Below are positions 12,600 through 23,993 of a stretch of DNA of 24,007 nucleotides, in pieces. How positions within the stretch are numbered: position 1 is the first letter of the stretch; each line of letters opens with the position of its first letter. The DNA is taken from assembly GCA_019693395.1 (NCBI GenBank), contig JAAMXP010000402.1, forward strand, positions 1-24,007. The letters are read 5' to 3'. A program made the translations under genes and the position numbers. The notes under the pieces are model-generated. The model did no database searches. It was not told the origin of the DNA and saw only the letters and a list, made by a program, of their open reading frames with translations. This DNA is from Ettlia oleoabundans. Taxonomy: Eukaryota; Chlorophyta; Chlorophyceae; Chlamydomonadales.

Positions 12600-14353
12600 C
12601 TGCAAAAGTAAGTGGGGTGTGGTTCAGAGGTGGTACACCCGGGCATGTAGATGGCCACGACTTCCAGTGAACAGCTGTCCTGAAACACGAGAGCACTAAC
12701 GTGAGCTGTGGCGCCAGCAGCGGCGGCGGCCAGCGGCAACGGTAGCCAGGGCGGAGACCCTACATGCCCGCGACAGAGAGCCGAACGCAACCGAAAACCT
12801 GTCTTAACTCGCCCGTCCCCGGCAGATGCTAAAGCTAGACAAAGAGTCGGGAAACGGGACGGGTTTTCCGTACCTGTGGAATAGGAGGCCACTGCCTAAT
12901 ATGCGACTACAACGGCTGAGTTATGCCACTAGGGCGCCCAAACCGTAATGGACAAGCCTTGGTTATTGTGCGCTGCTTCACTCATGCCAACGTTGGGTCA
13001 CCATACGCTTCCTTTCATTATCTAGGCACATAATGGGATGAGAGATGCGGTTGGCAGGTGCTCTAGCGCCTACAGCCACGCGGCATAGCGCCGCTGCACC
13101 GCTGGCAGGCGCCCCTGGCAGAAATGCGTAGGTAGGCCCATCAACTTGCAGCTGCTATCTCACCCCAGATGCTGCCCTGTTCACGTTGAGTACGCAGCAT
13201 CGCACATTGTTGGGGCGTGCTGGAAGAGTGCACCGGCCGCACTGCAGTGGCGGTGGAAGCGGCTACGCAAGCAGCTTCCATCTGCCGCTACCGGTTCTCG
13301 TGACAGTGAAGGACATATGCTTTACTTTGCATCGGCCTCAACCTCGGCCTTTTCGTGAGAGAAATGTGTTTTTCAATGTGTTTTTACTTGCGCTGCACAC
13401 ACCAGCACCAGTTTGCAGGGGCGGGATGGTCATCCAGCGTCTCGCCTCTCGTTAGGGTAAACCCTAGATGGAAGTGCAGCACTCACAAAGAGGGCCGTCC
13501 AAGCCTCACATGCATGCAAACGCTGCAGTGACACCTGCAACCGTCATCGATCCCGCTGCAATTGGGCTCTTCATTTTGAGTTACACTTACACTGGCATAC
13601 GCAGAAGCGCAACTGGAACCGACACAAAGCACTACTAAGCAAGGCTGCAAGGTGGTTGATTGTTGGAGGTTAGGCTGTGCGGAGCGGTGATATGCCATCA
13701 GATGCACAGGGATGGGTAGAGAGCTTGCTATACAGCCTGGGGTGGATCGTGTTGAGGATGCCGTGTTATGAGCTACTCCCTCAGTTGCGAGCCACTGACT
13801 TTACATCATGGTTGGCATGCGCATGCGCTGCAGCACTGGAGCGCCATAACGTGAGATCGAGTACTTCTGCACTGAGATGCACAGGCACATGAGAGCAGCC
13901 TGCTCTACTATTCCTGATGTGAAAGATTTGAGCTGCAAGGGGCATGGGTAAACAATTTGGTAAACAAATAATCAGACAATGTGGTTGATGTGAGGCCATG
14001 TGACTGTGGAGGCAGCCTGGTTGTTCACGTGCAGGAGGTGGATGTGGAGGGGTTGCAGGAGGGGGTTCTGAGGAACAACAATGATGGCCTGGGCAGGCAC
14101 TTTGGATCGGGCATAAAGTTCGGGAGGAAGCTGATTAGGAGGCATGGCTGGTCTTTATGCGCGATGAACGCTGGATCAAACAACAATGAAGGGGTGCACG
14201 AGCACCATAATAAACAAGTTTGGTGCACATGCACCACAAGCAATGACTGGGGGACGCATAGCGAGTGTGGTGCAAGGGGGCTTAAGGCGCAGAATGAGGT
14301 ATGGTGCAATGCCAGCGTACAAGAGGCGAATCAATCGAACCACATAAATTTGC
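12600..14353. other. Region between the two membrane-protein copies, no gene supported
   Basis: Several frames of 70-150 codons are open on both strands (for example 13981-14427 plus, 14025-14309 minus) but none begins with a good ATG, joins to splice sites, or resembles a known family. The region is AT-richer than the genes. The missing first exon of copy A could lie at 12600-12900, but no equivalent of the copy B start was found. Confidence 0.5.
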
Positions 14354-14358
14354 TTACA
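14354..14358 (-). terminator. TGTAA poly(A) signal, membrane-protein copy B
   Basis: TGTAA on the minus strand, 82 bases after the stop codon of copy B. The spacing is typical, and copy A lacks an equivalent. Confidence 0.65.
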
Positions 14359-14440
14359 TGCGTGCACGTGAGCAGGCCATTTGCAAGCAAGCCAATGCAA
14401 GGGAAGGGCAGCAAAAGCAAAGGCTGACACATTTCAAGAC

Positions 14441-16386
14441 TCAGACTGGAGCAAGGGCAGGCGTACTGCTGGGCACTGCAAAAAATGTGGCCAAAGTGCA
14501 GCAGTACACCCACACCACCAGCACCAATGCACCCCAGCGGACGCACAGCACTACTGCGGGTCGCGTCTGCTCTTCATAATCTTCTGGCTCGTCCTCAGCT
14601 ATCAAATCTGGGGGCTTCACCACCAGCAGCCCGCACAGCCGCCGCTCCATCCAGGCAGCTAATTGCTGCAGCTGCACCAACAATGCCGCAACCAGGCCGC
14701 TGCTGCCGCTGTGCGTCCTGCTGTCGACCCCCTCTCGTCTGGAGTCGTGAGAGCGGTGGGGCCTTTGTGCCTCAGGCAGCATCAGCACCAGCGTGGGCAG
14801 CAGCCAGCCAAACATTACCCAGATGAACAACAGAGATGACACCATTTGAGGGTAGGGGTCTGCATCTGCACGTACAAGAGAGTGTCTCAGACGGTAGCAA
14901 AGCAAGGGGCAGAGGCCTTTCTGATAACGAACCACAGTTAAATGCCACGGATCTACTTTAACCACAACGCCCACAACGAGTGGCATTGTGGTTGTGTGTG
15001 GCCGAACTTTCCCCCCACCTGTTGGCAGATTTGTGGCTGCCAGCGGCAGGACTACCAACACGAGGAAGGCCATGATGTAATGCAGGCCAGCCACTCCACT
15101 GACTATCTGAGGGTCGTTCAAAGACTGCGGGGGGCAGGAGTAGCCAGCAGGATGTTCAAGAGCTCGGCAAGCCGACGTTGAGTTGTCCAGGAGGTCGTCA
15201 GGCTGCAAACAACATAACGCTAATATGCAAAGATGAGTGAGCCAATGCAGTGCATTGCCTCACCTTTGAGCGGCAGTGCGCTTGCATAGAAAATCTTGCC
15301 AAAATCGCAATAGCAACTGCTTGCACCAGCATGTGTGCACGCAGCGGCAGACGCCAACCCAGGGCTGGCAGCAGCGGCATCAGTATGTGTGTACCTGCAC
15401 AGGTAGGCACGCGGGTTGCAAACATACCAACCACCACAAAACGGGACGCTGAGGTGGGTGCACAGCTGTGAGCGCGGCTGGAACTACAGGCGCTGCCTGG
15501 TAAACCAGGCGGGGAGAGCTTACCTTGAGCAGGTTTGAAACGTTAAGAATCCAAGCAAGCCTCCCAGTGGCCACCCCAGGGGCCAGTGCATCATACACAG
15601 CGGTGTCAAAGTTCATTGGCAGGGAAATGAAGGCGATCCGCAGCGTGGCAAGGATTGCGGTCCTCCACCGCTCGTAGCTGCGGGGCCGAAAAGTGGGCCA
15701 TACGGCAACAATGCCGACGACTGCAGAGAAAAAGAGAGGAGCAAGAGTAGTGCGTCAAAATTCGTGCAACACTCGCCAAAGCTGTGCACCCATGTGCGGT
15801 GGTGAACAGGAAGGCTGGAGGTGGAGCCACCCCGGCCGCCCGACAGCCTTGCAGCCTCATAGGTGGCTGGGGCCAGCCACGCGCAAAGTGCTCACTTGCC
15901 ACACCCATCAACGATTGAACGTTGTTTGCTACCGGCATTTGCGGCGCCATCTTAGCAGTGCAAGCTATCCATATGGCCAGCGCAATCAATGCAAACAGCC
16001 TGTCTTGCGAGGCTTGCTTGCTGGCAGGGTGCGGCAGCGCTGGAAGCACGTGTCGCCCAGGTGGAGGCGCGCTGCTTGATGCCAGGGGGGTAGGCGTGCG
16101 CCTGCGACACAAAAAAACAAAGACTTGCACTGGCCTTAGTGTAGAAGCCAACAATGGCTGCTCCAGTGTCTTGTAGTGGGGCGGCGGCTCTGGGTGGCGG
16201 CGTGCACCAGGCTGGACTAGCCTATGCCGCACTTGATGGCGTGCCGACAGTCGGCCGGCGTGATTTCAGCGTGACAAACCCGCCCCTCACGCAGCGCCAG
16301 CTCCCAGAACAGGCAACAGCCCGGGACCACCTTGGGGAGAAGAGACGCTGCAACAGCGAAGATCGTTCTCCCAGGCTTCGTGACAT
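14441..16386 (-). CDS. Multi-pass membrane protein, copy B (tandem paralogue; one 1-nt frame lesion)
   Basis: Exons: 16386-16331, 16101-15896, 15720-15524, 15394-15264, 15202-15019, 14859-14441 (stop). The start MSRSLGERSSLLQRLF ends in phase 2 and joins RTPTPLASSSAPPPG in phase. Membrane-like spans: RLFALIALAIWIACTAKM, ILATLRIAFISLP, HMLVQAVAIAILARF, HYIMAFLVLVVLPLAA, MVSSLLFIWVMFGWLLP, RWGALVLVVWVYCCTLATFF; about 397 residues. Exon 3 is 197 nt against 198 in copy A: CTGCTCAAG replaces CTGCTGCAAG at the donor, so exon 3 ends in phase 0 while exon 4 begins in phase 1. The exons total 1193 nt, one short of a multiple of three. This is a frameshift, a sequencing indel, or an unusual splice choice. 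Function unknown. Exon 6 could start 6 nt earlier (14865). The gene lies 1.3 kb from, and divergent to, the WD40 gene. Confidence 0.65.
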
Positions 16387-17662
16387 TGCCGAAACGGCAG
16401 TGTTCACAAGGCAAGCTTCTAAGGGCCAGTGGCCGTTCACTGCAGTGGGGTTCGCTGGTTTATCTCCCTAGAGTTCTCAAAAAAGGTGTTGGGGATTTCT
16501 AGATAACCATACCGGCAAAAAGATATGGTGGCGCGGACTACTGGTTACCTGCCTTGCCGCCGCAGCGGGGCCAGCAGGGGCAAGCTGGAGCAGCATTAGC
16601 TAGGCTTGGCAGGCGTGCGGGTCTTGCAGCTGGCTCCCGAGTTTTGAGTTGTCCGCACATTGCTTTTGAATTATGCGAGGCCTTCTGACTCATTGCGTCG
16701 GGCAAATGGGTACCATGGCAGGTGGGGCAGGAGGGGCCGCACTATGCAGCTTAGCGACGTTGACCCAGCCAACATGCAAAGTCTCGGCAAGACTGAGCTC
16801 CACCTGCCATCTGCAGACGAAGATAAAGCGGTGAACTGATGTGAACTTCATCATAGGCCTAATCGTGTGATGTCTGTTATGAGCCAGCCCAGCCAGTGTG
16901 CTAGCTGCCTGCCATGCATGTGCATCGGTGAAGGGTCGCTATGCAGTCCAGAAGCAGTTGCGGTCGTAGGAGGCATGTATTGGAATGACTCTTCAGGGCA
17001 CGCCGACAGTTTACAGAGGCTTTTCCTTTGCTGTTTGTAAGACCAACCCCTGTGGGTGGGCCACTCGGGCGGTCATCAGAAGTTTGCACCAGCATCCGCT
17101 TATCCTGACTCCCAAACACACTTCACCCTCTGTATCGGATTTCTAGTATGAATATGTCATTGGAAAATGAGGGTTGTTCATGGGGCGGGGCAGCTCCTGA
17201 CCATGCCATACCAGCTGTGATGGCGGCTTGCTGGCTTGGGTGACCCGCACGGCCCAAGCCAGTTGCGCTGATAGCCACTGCAACTATGCAAACACACATG
17301 CAGCTGAACTCATGTCTTCGTTCGTTGTTGAGGCAAGTCGCGTCCAGACAAGCGGCTGCTGGCAGTGGGAGTTGAAGGGGGCTGCAGTCAGCGGCACCCG
17401 CCCTGCGACGGCGTCTCGCCAGCTACCCAACCCGCAGTCTCCTAGGGTCTGCATGCGCTTTGTTGCGCAATGGCCTACCCTAGCATGGCGAATGTTGGCG
17501 CAAAAAGGCTGTTCGTGTGCTGAAAATGAGCGGTGGCCAAGCTGGCTGAGGTGGCAGGCGTGTTTCCAGAGCCACAAGGGGTCTTGACTGTTAAATAATG
17601 CCGCTGATAACCCACATCACCATTTGGATAAGCTGTTTATGTGTGGCTACCCCTGAGAGCCT
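16387..17662. promoter_or_regulatory. Divergent intergenic region between membrane-protein copy B and the WD40 gene
   Basis: About 1.3 kb with no gene I can support; it should carry both promoters. A 119-codon frame at 17228-17587 (plus) has no homology I recognise. I searched all frames for a P-loop or other NTPase motif that might belong to the WD40 gene and found none. Confidence 0.5.
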
Positions 17663-20600
17663 ATGGGGGTGGCGCAGTCTGCTCACACCGACTTGCCGGA
17701 GCCACCCGACTCGGGACCCTCCGTCGCTCCAGCAGTCACATACCCACTCACCGTAGAAACCCTCGTTCAGCACTCGGCAAAGGCACACGAGGTGGGCGGT
17801 GTGGTCATCGGAACCAAGTCATGCCGCGCCCGCAAGGGCCGCTTTCTGAGGCGCTTGCCCCCTCCGACATCCTGTGCAGATTAGGGAGGTTGAAGAGGAG
17901 GAGGAACAGCACGAAAGCTTCGCTTCCTGGCGCTCTGCGTCCACTACGGCCACACCCTCCCGCGCCTCTGGCGACTCCCAGCGCCCTTCCTTGGGCTCGT
18001 TTACCCCCATGAGCGGGGCGACGCGGCCCAGCTCGCAATGGCTGGACCAGCGGCCCTCGGCGGACACCCCGCTGCCCAGCAACAGCGTCGGCATCGGCTC
18101 CGTCTACAAGGGTAGCTCGCTGGGGATTAGCGAGTCGCCAGCCGGCGTAGCGCGTCGCAGCCGCAGTAGCGAGCTCATGCGGCCCTCCAGTGATAGCCGT
18201 CGCAACAGCGGAGGTGGCGCCGATCCCGCAGCCCGGCCCTCCCAGGACGACGGCTCAGCCACTACCAGCGTCTATTCCGTCGCCGGCAGCGGCCGTTCGT
18301 CGTTTGCTCTTGAGCGAGCCAGTGTAGAGGCCAACCGGGCCAGCCTTGAAGCCTTTCAAGAGGCTTTTGCTGCGGGACCAGCGATGCCCGCGCGGCTAAC
18401 ACTGCCGCCACCCCCTACGCCGACGCCGCCAGGGGTGGCAGGGGCAGCCACGGGTGCTGCCCCACCCCCGCCCAGCCCTGCACTTTCCTTGGATCAGCTG
18501 ATGCAAGCAGCGCAGCTACCCTCCAGTCTTCGAGAAAAGTGAGCTCCGCGTCTGGATGCGTAGCTTGCCCCGTCGCCTGGCAGCGTCTGGCAGACGACAT
18601 CGTCTCCGTGAAGGGCTGCCAGCCCGTGCCCTACTGTCTTGTAGTTGCTGGGCTGTTGGACCCTTGTCTGTGGTTTGATTGCCGCTCTGCCTGCCACGCT
18701 CATGGCAGCAGCAAACGGGGAAGCCTGGCGGGTCAAGTTTCATCGCTGCACACCCCCCTTTGCACTGTTCCCTGCAGGTACGCCCGCCTCTCGGTGCTGC
18801 CGCCCAACACACCCGCGCCCGCCTCCACGCTGGCCAAGCTGTGGCAGGCCGACATGCATGAAGTCAAGGCGGCGTTGTCAGTGCTGGCAGCTAAGGGCAT
18901 ACTCAACATGGCCCAGCTGCCGGACGGTCGCGTCTGGTGCCTGCTCCAGCCCCAGCAGCTGGCACTGCTGCAGGTGCGCCCGCCTCCATACCCCTGGCAG
19001 CAGCTGCCGCCAAGCCGTGCTGCCCATCTGGCTGCCTTGGGTTGCACTGGCTTTCGGCAGCTTTTGTAGCAGTTGTTTGTTGCACCAAGCTTTTGGTACC
19101 TCATTGAAGCTGTTGCAGCTGCCTGTGCCACCCTTTGTTTGCATCAACTGCTCGTTGTGTGTGAGATGTGGTACTATGGCGGGTAGGTGTGCCACATCCA
19201 TGCGTCGGCCCATGCCGCTCACTGCGTGCCCTGTTCGTCCGCAGGACGCGTGTGTTGACGCGGCACCGCAGTACCATCGCCTGTTATTGGATGCGTACTG
19301 CTCCAGTACCCTGCCTCGCATAGTAGAGGAGCCGGAGGGCCACCCTTACGCCCCCCCTGCCTACAGCAGCGGTACTGCAGCTGCCCCCGCAGGCCCAAGC
19401 CCGGGCCCAAATGAGCCGCAGGCATCCAACCAGCAGCAGCAGGAGCGGCCTCAGTATCACTGGCAGCCCCAGGCCGCAACGGGTGAAGCCCAGCAGCAGC
19501 AGTGGCAGCGCCAGCAGGGTGCCAGGCAGGTGCCAGCTCAGCATGAACTGCCAGCTCAACGGTTGCAGGATATTCCAGATGACGGCTACATCCTGATCAA
19601 CATGGGGCATCACCTTACAGCCGCCTGCAGGCACCAACAGGTGTGACCTTGGGTGTTGGGTTGACTGGTTGAGTGAGAGGCTGTCTTTTGGATCAGCTGC
19701 AGCTGCCTGGCTGTATGATGGGCAGGGGTTCATCGTTCCGGTGTTGTAGGTGCACACACACGCCTGGTTTCAACCCGGTTTCAACCAACAGACACTTGCC
19801 GCGCGTGTTGAGGTGTCCCCAGGCAAACCACAACCTAATGGTTCCACTTCCAGTAAGTACAACAACCAAAACCCACGTTTTGTTCCCTGCCACCCGTGTG
19901 CAGCTTCGGGGGCTGCTCTTGGATCCTGAGTGGCTGCGGCGTAAGCTGGCGGTTGCCGGTACTACTGCGGTGGTTGCCGACTTCAGGAGGTGGGTGATGG
20001 ATGCAGCGGGAAGGAAAGAGGCGTAAGGGGCGGAGGTATCCACGGTTGTGTTTACACGAGCAATAGCAGCGTGGTTGGGTCATTCCTGGGCTATCAGCAG
20101 CGGAATTCATGCGTGGCGAGGTTGCACCGGTGGAGATCATGCGTACCGTATGTTTTGTTCCATACCACACCGCTTACGGTACAAGGTCAGAGCAGAACAG
20201 CAACCTGCACCATATGTTCCATACATAGTACTGCGCTTCACTGTCTGACCCCTGCAGGTACCTGCTGGTGCACAACTGCCCTGATGTGAAGCTGGTACTG
20301 GAGGCTTTCCAACTGTCGGCGGCCCAGGCGGTGGGTTACCCCCGCGCCCCCGGGCTGCTGCGATGTCTCATGGCCTGCCGCCTCGTCACAGCGCCGCTGT
20401 CGCCCGCGCTCCAGGTGCGTGATGGGCTGTGGTGTAGTGCGGTGTGGTGCAATTTTGTCTGGGTGTGTGTGTGTGGTAGGATCGATACATCGGGTGCTGC
20501 GCATGGCTGCAAGGTTTGGCAGCTATAATATTCGGGCAGGATGGAAACGCAGGGTTAGTTGGCGTATGGAGCTTCTTCCATGCACGCCCAATATGCCCGA

Positions 20601-23600
20601 GGCATCACCATGCCAAGCCCCAGAAGGGGTAGCTGCAGCCATGGAGGCACCCCGGAAGCAAGCATGCCGCTGCTCCCTGGCACGTACCTCCTGCAGGCCT
20701 GGCTGTCAGAGCAGCGGCGTCTCATCTACGAGGACAGCCGCCAGACGCTTCTGTCTGGCCTGCCTCGCTGCCTGGTGCCCCTCACCCCCTCCCTTGAGCA
20801 GGCGGGGGGGCTGCAGCGCCTTGCGCTTCGCGGCCACACCGCTGCCGTCACAAAGGTGCTGCTCACACCTTCGGGCACCGACGCGGTCACTGCGTCCAAT
20901 GATGGAACGGCACGCGTGTGGGACCTAGATGTAGGAGACTGCGTGCTGGTGCTGGAAGGGCATTCGGCGGCCATCAATGACATGGCCATCACCTCAGGTG
21001 CGCTCGGGGAGGGAGAGGGCGTTGTGAGTGCTTGCGTGTTTTGTGTGGTGTGTTCTCTCGGCCAATGTTTGTTCACTCTGGCTGTTCCTGTTCTGGTTGA
21101 ACCTGGTGGGTGGGTGATAGGTGTGCTTGCATTGCACTGCATTGCTGTGCTCCTGTGGCTGTAGCTCCTGTGGCTGTATCTTGTATCTGAAGGTACCACC
21201 TGCCCCACCCTGTGTGCCGCACTGAACTGCCCGCCTCACCCCCATGCACCTGCAGACGGCTCTCTGCTGCTCACCGCTTCTGCGGACGGTACCGCCCGCG
21301 CTTTCGAGATGGAGCGGGGGCAGTGCCTGCGTGTGCTGGCAGGTGCGGTCTTTCACATCCTGGCGTGCTCCTGGGCGGGGATGAATGGCAAACCCATCCT
21401 TGCTCGTTGCCGTTGCTGATGCTGTTGCCGCCTTCTGCTGGCTCGCATGCCTGGCTTGCCACAAACACTTGACCCCAGGCTCATGCTGCTGCTCCTCGCC
21501 ATCAACATTCGGCAGCAGTCAAACTAAATTCTGACAGGAGCGAAAGGGTTCGTGTTCCCGTGTTTGTTTCTGACCATATTCTGGCTGAAGAATGCCTTCA
21601 CCATCACAATCTGTCCTCCATTCGCAGGCCACAATGCGGGCATCAACGGCTTGGCCATGGACCCCTGGGCTCGCTTTGTCGTGACAGCCAGCACAGATGG
21701 GACGGCGCGCTTGTGGGACCTGTCGTCAGCCCGCAGCGTGCACATCATCAAGACTGGCTCACAGCCGGAGCAAGGTGGGTGGCGAGTGGATGGGTTTGGT
21801 GTGTATGTGGGGTGGGGGGGGTCAGCCTGCCATTGGTTGAACAGGCATCCAACCGCGGGGTGCAATTCAGAGGCGGTTACCAACTCATTGCACTGGCATA
21901 ATGTTGCATGATGCCGCCAGCTTGGTTCCAGCTGGACACCCACCCCTGCACCCAGCAACCCACCACAACAGCCCCCCGGACAAGTCCCTTGGCCTGCTTA
22001 GTCTTTCCTCCTGCTTTGCCCCCTCCTGCTGCTGCCCCTTTGCTCCCACCGCTGTTCTTGCATTGCAATCCGCAGGCGGTGTGCTGGCGGTTGCGCTGTC
22101 TCCCTGCACCCGCTTTGCCATCCTGGGCTGCGGCAACAACACAGCACGCATGTATGACGTCATTTCAGGTGCGACCGCTTCTCCAGCTGCAGAGGTAGAT
22201 CTTTCTGGTTGGTGGCGACAGCTACGCCTGTTTTTTGGCGGTTGGTCAGCAGGCAGGCACAATACATCCATTCAAACTTTTGAGACAGTTGAGGATTTTG
22301 AGATAAGGAACGCATGCTTAATTTAGGCGGCATGCTGGCAAATTGGGGTGCAACAGTTGCCTTGGTTTTTTGGCAGGGCTGAGGCAGTCCTGCTTGCGGA
22401 ACTAGCATGGGGGGTGTGTTCAGACAGGTGATCAATGCCTGGCCGCCTGTCTGTGTCGTCTCTACCACCCACTTGTGTTATGTTTTTGTGTGTGCAGGGC
22501 AGTGCATGGGTGTGATGGGGGGCCACACCGGGTGGATTCATCTCGTGCGCTTCCTGCCAGATGGCAACCGGGCGGTGACGGCATCGCACGATGGTACCGC
22601 CAGGTGAGCAGGCAGCCAAAAACTTGATACCAGAGGCGGGCAGCGCAGTACAGGTGTGGTGCTGTAGGGCAGGCAGGGCAGTACAACGACGGTACCGCAG
22701 GGTAGGCAGGCAGCTACTTGAAGGTGGGAAAGCAAGTGTGGGGGAATTGGAACATTTCAACCGACATGTTGTTATATGTGCAGCGTGGATAGGGGTCAGG
22801 CAGGGCCTGGCACTGGCTCGACCCTTGCTGTCCCGCATTGCTCTCCCTTTAGTGCTGACGCCGCTTTCTTGCTCCTCACAGGCTCTGGGACCTCCACACC
22901 GGCAGCTGCCGCCACGAGTTTCAGGGCCACACCGGGCGCATCAACAGCCTGGTGGTGTCGGCTGATGGCAAGTGGTGCGCTACTGGTTCCGAGGACTGCA
23001 CCGCGCGCATCTGGGACTTGAAGGATGGCAGCTGCCGGCGTGTGCTCACGGTGCGTTGTTGAATGTTGTCGGTGGAGTGTGCTGGTGTGGTGGGGTGTGG
23101 GTACTATTTTGAACCCTACATTGCATCCGTCTGCTGGAGATTTTCCAGGAGACCACATTACAGTACACGATGCCTTGATCATGCCGTGACTGATGTGCCG
23201 CGTACTGCTTCTGTACTGCCGCCGTACTGCCTGCAGGGCCACAAGTCGTGGGTGTCTGACGTGGCTATCTCGCCATCCCAGGACAAGCTCATCACCACCT
23301 CTGGTGAGGGGTGGCAACCTTGACTAGATCGCTTTGCTCCGGTGGTGACAGCGTACGTTTTGTTCCAGGCGCAATATGCGCCTTGGCTGCCATTCTGTGG
23401 TTTGTTGACCGCAAGTCAGCACAGCACCAAGCCAAACCAATTTTCACAGTTCCTTGTACTTGACACAGCCCACCAGCCTTCAGGGGGATTCCCTCCTTGG
23501 GCTGGCATGTGCACCTTGAAGCTATTGTCTCTCCAACCTCCTGCTCTTATATTCAAGATTGCACTTTTCCACCCTTGCCCCTTCCTGCTCTTACCCACCT

Positions 23601-23828
23601 TGCCGCTCTTTTTTTATTATTTGTTTAAACCCCTAATTATCGAGTTTTCACCCCCACCCCCACCCGATTCATCACCCCACCCCGCCCCACCCCACCCCAC
23701 CCCATCCACCCATCACCCGCAGGTGACGGTACGGCCCTGGCGTACAACCTTGAGAGCGGCGACCTGCTGTGCCTGCTGGAGGGGCACTCGGGCCCTGTCA
23801 CAGCCGCAGTCATGACACGCAAGGGCAG
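17663..23828 (+). CDS. Apaf-1/NB-ARC-like winged-helix + helical domain + WD40-repeat protein without P-loop, partial (continues right)
   Basis: Exons 17663-17791, 17880-18538, 18778-18973, 19245-19640, 19904-19989, 20258-20414, 20697-20997, 21256-21342, 21628-21774, 22076-22168, 22498-22603, 22882-23050, 23237-23303, 23723-23828; every phase matches, about 899 residues. The start MGVAQSAHTDLPEPP has an in-frame TGA 9 bases upstream. Residues 44-240 are Ser/Pro-rich and disordered (EVEEEEEQ, LPPPPTPTPP). Residues 255-328, LREKYARLSVLPPNTPAPAS then TLAKLW and LPDGRVWCLLQPQQL, fit the winged helix of NB-ARC/NACHT proteins. A Gln-rich linker follows, then LRGLLLDPEWLRRKL and VLEAFQLS, typical of the helical part before the repeats. 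Seven WD40 repeats and the start of an eighth follow from about 565 (LRGHTAAV, ASNDGTARVWDL, LEGHSAAIND, ASHDGTARLWDL, GSEDCTARIWDL). WD40 propellers bind proteins; Apaf-like ones sense ligands. No Walker A or B is visible. Function unknown. Confidence 0.9.
19425..19545 (+). repeat. Gln-codon repeat (CAG)n inside exon 4 of the WD40 gene
   Basis: Repeated CAGCAGCAG blocks encode three Gln-rich runs (QQQQ, QQQQWQRQQ) in a linker of about 90 residues between winged-helix and helical regions. The exon is open across it, and the flanks are conserved-looking. Confidence 0.75.
23650..23719. repeat. CCCCA-rich tract in the last visible intron of the WD40 gene
   Basis: Runs of CCCCA/CCCCG follow one another for about 70 bases up to the exon 14 acceptor (CACCCGCAG). 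The minus strand has repeated GGGG runs that could form a G-quadruplex; on the sense strand the tract acts as a C-rich polypyrimidine region. Confidence 0.7.
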
Positions 23829-23993
23829 GTAGGCAACCGCGCTGCCACAACCCAGCCCGGGGCAGCTGGCAGCTGCGGGCACAGTTTCACCAATATTAGT
23901 TTCTTTGCCCTTTCTTTGCCCCGTACCTTACCCAACGCACGCCACCCAGCCCCACCCAACCTGCTCATCCCTTCCTCACCTCATAGCCCCCCA

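Noticed and set aside
12575..12892. 105-codon minus-strand frame as first exon of membrane-protein copy A
   Set aside because: Ends at the TGA that breaks copy A and shares nothing with the copy B N-terminus except a few residues after the acceptor.
13981..14427. 148-codon plus-strand frame between the membrane-protein copies
   Set aside because: Opens without an ATG, has biased low-complexity content, the opposite strand is also open, and it resembles nothing.
17534..17581. tRNA-like A box (TGGCCAAGCTGG)
   Set aside because: No B box (GGTTCGANTCC) follows at a tRNA spacing, and no cloverleaf can be drawn.
17228..17587. 119-codon frame as an upstream exon of the WD40 gene
   Set aside because: No P-loop or other domain motif and no donor joining it to the WD40 start.
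18645..19646. 333-codon plus-strand frame
   Set aside because: Runs out of frame across the winged-helix exon and an intron; only its last part (from 19245) is the true frame of WD40 exon 4.
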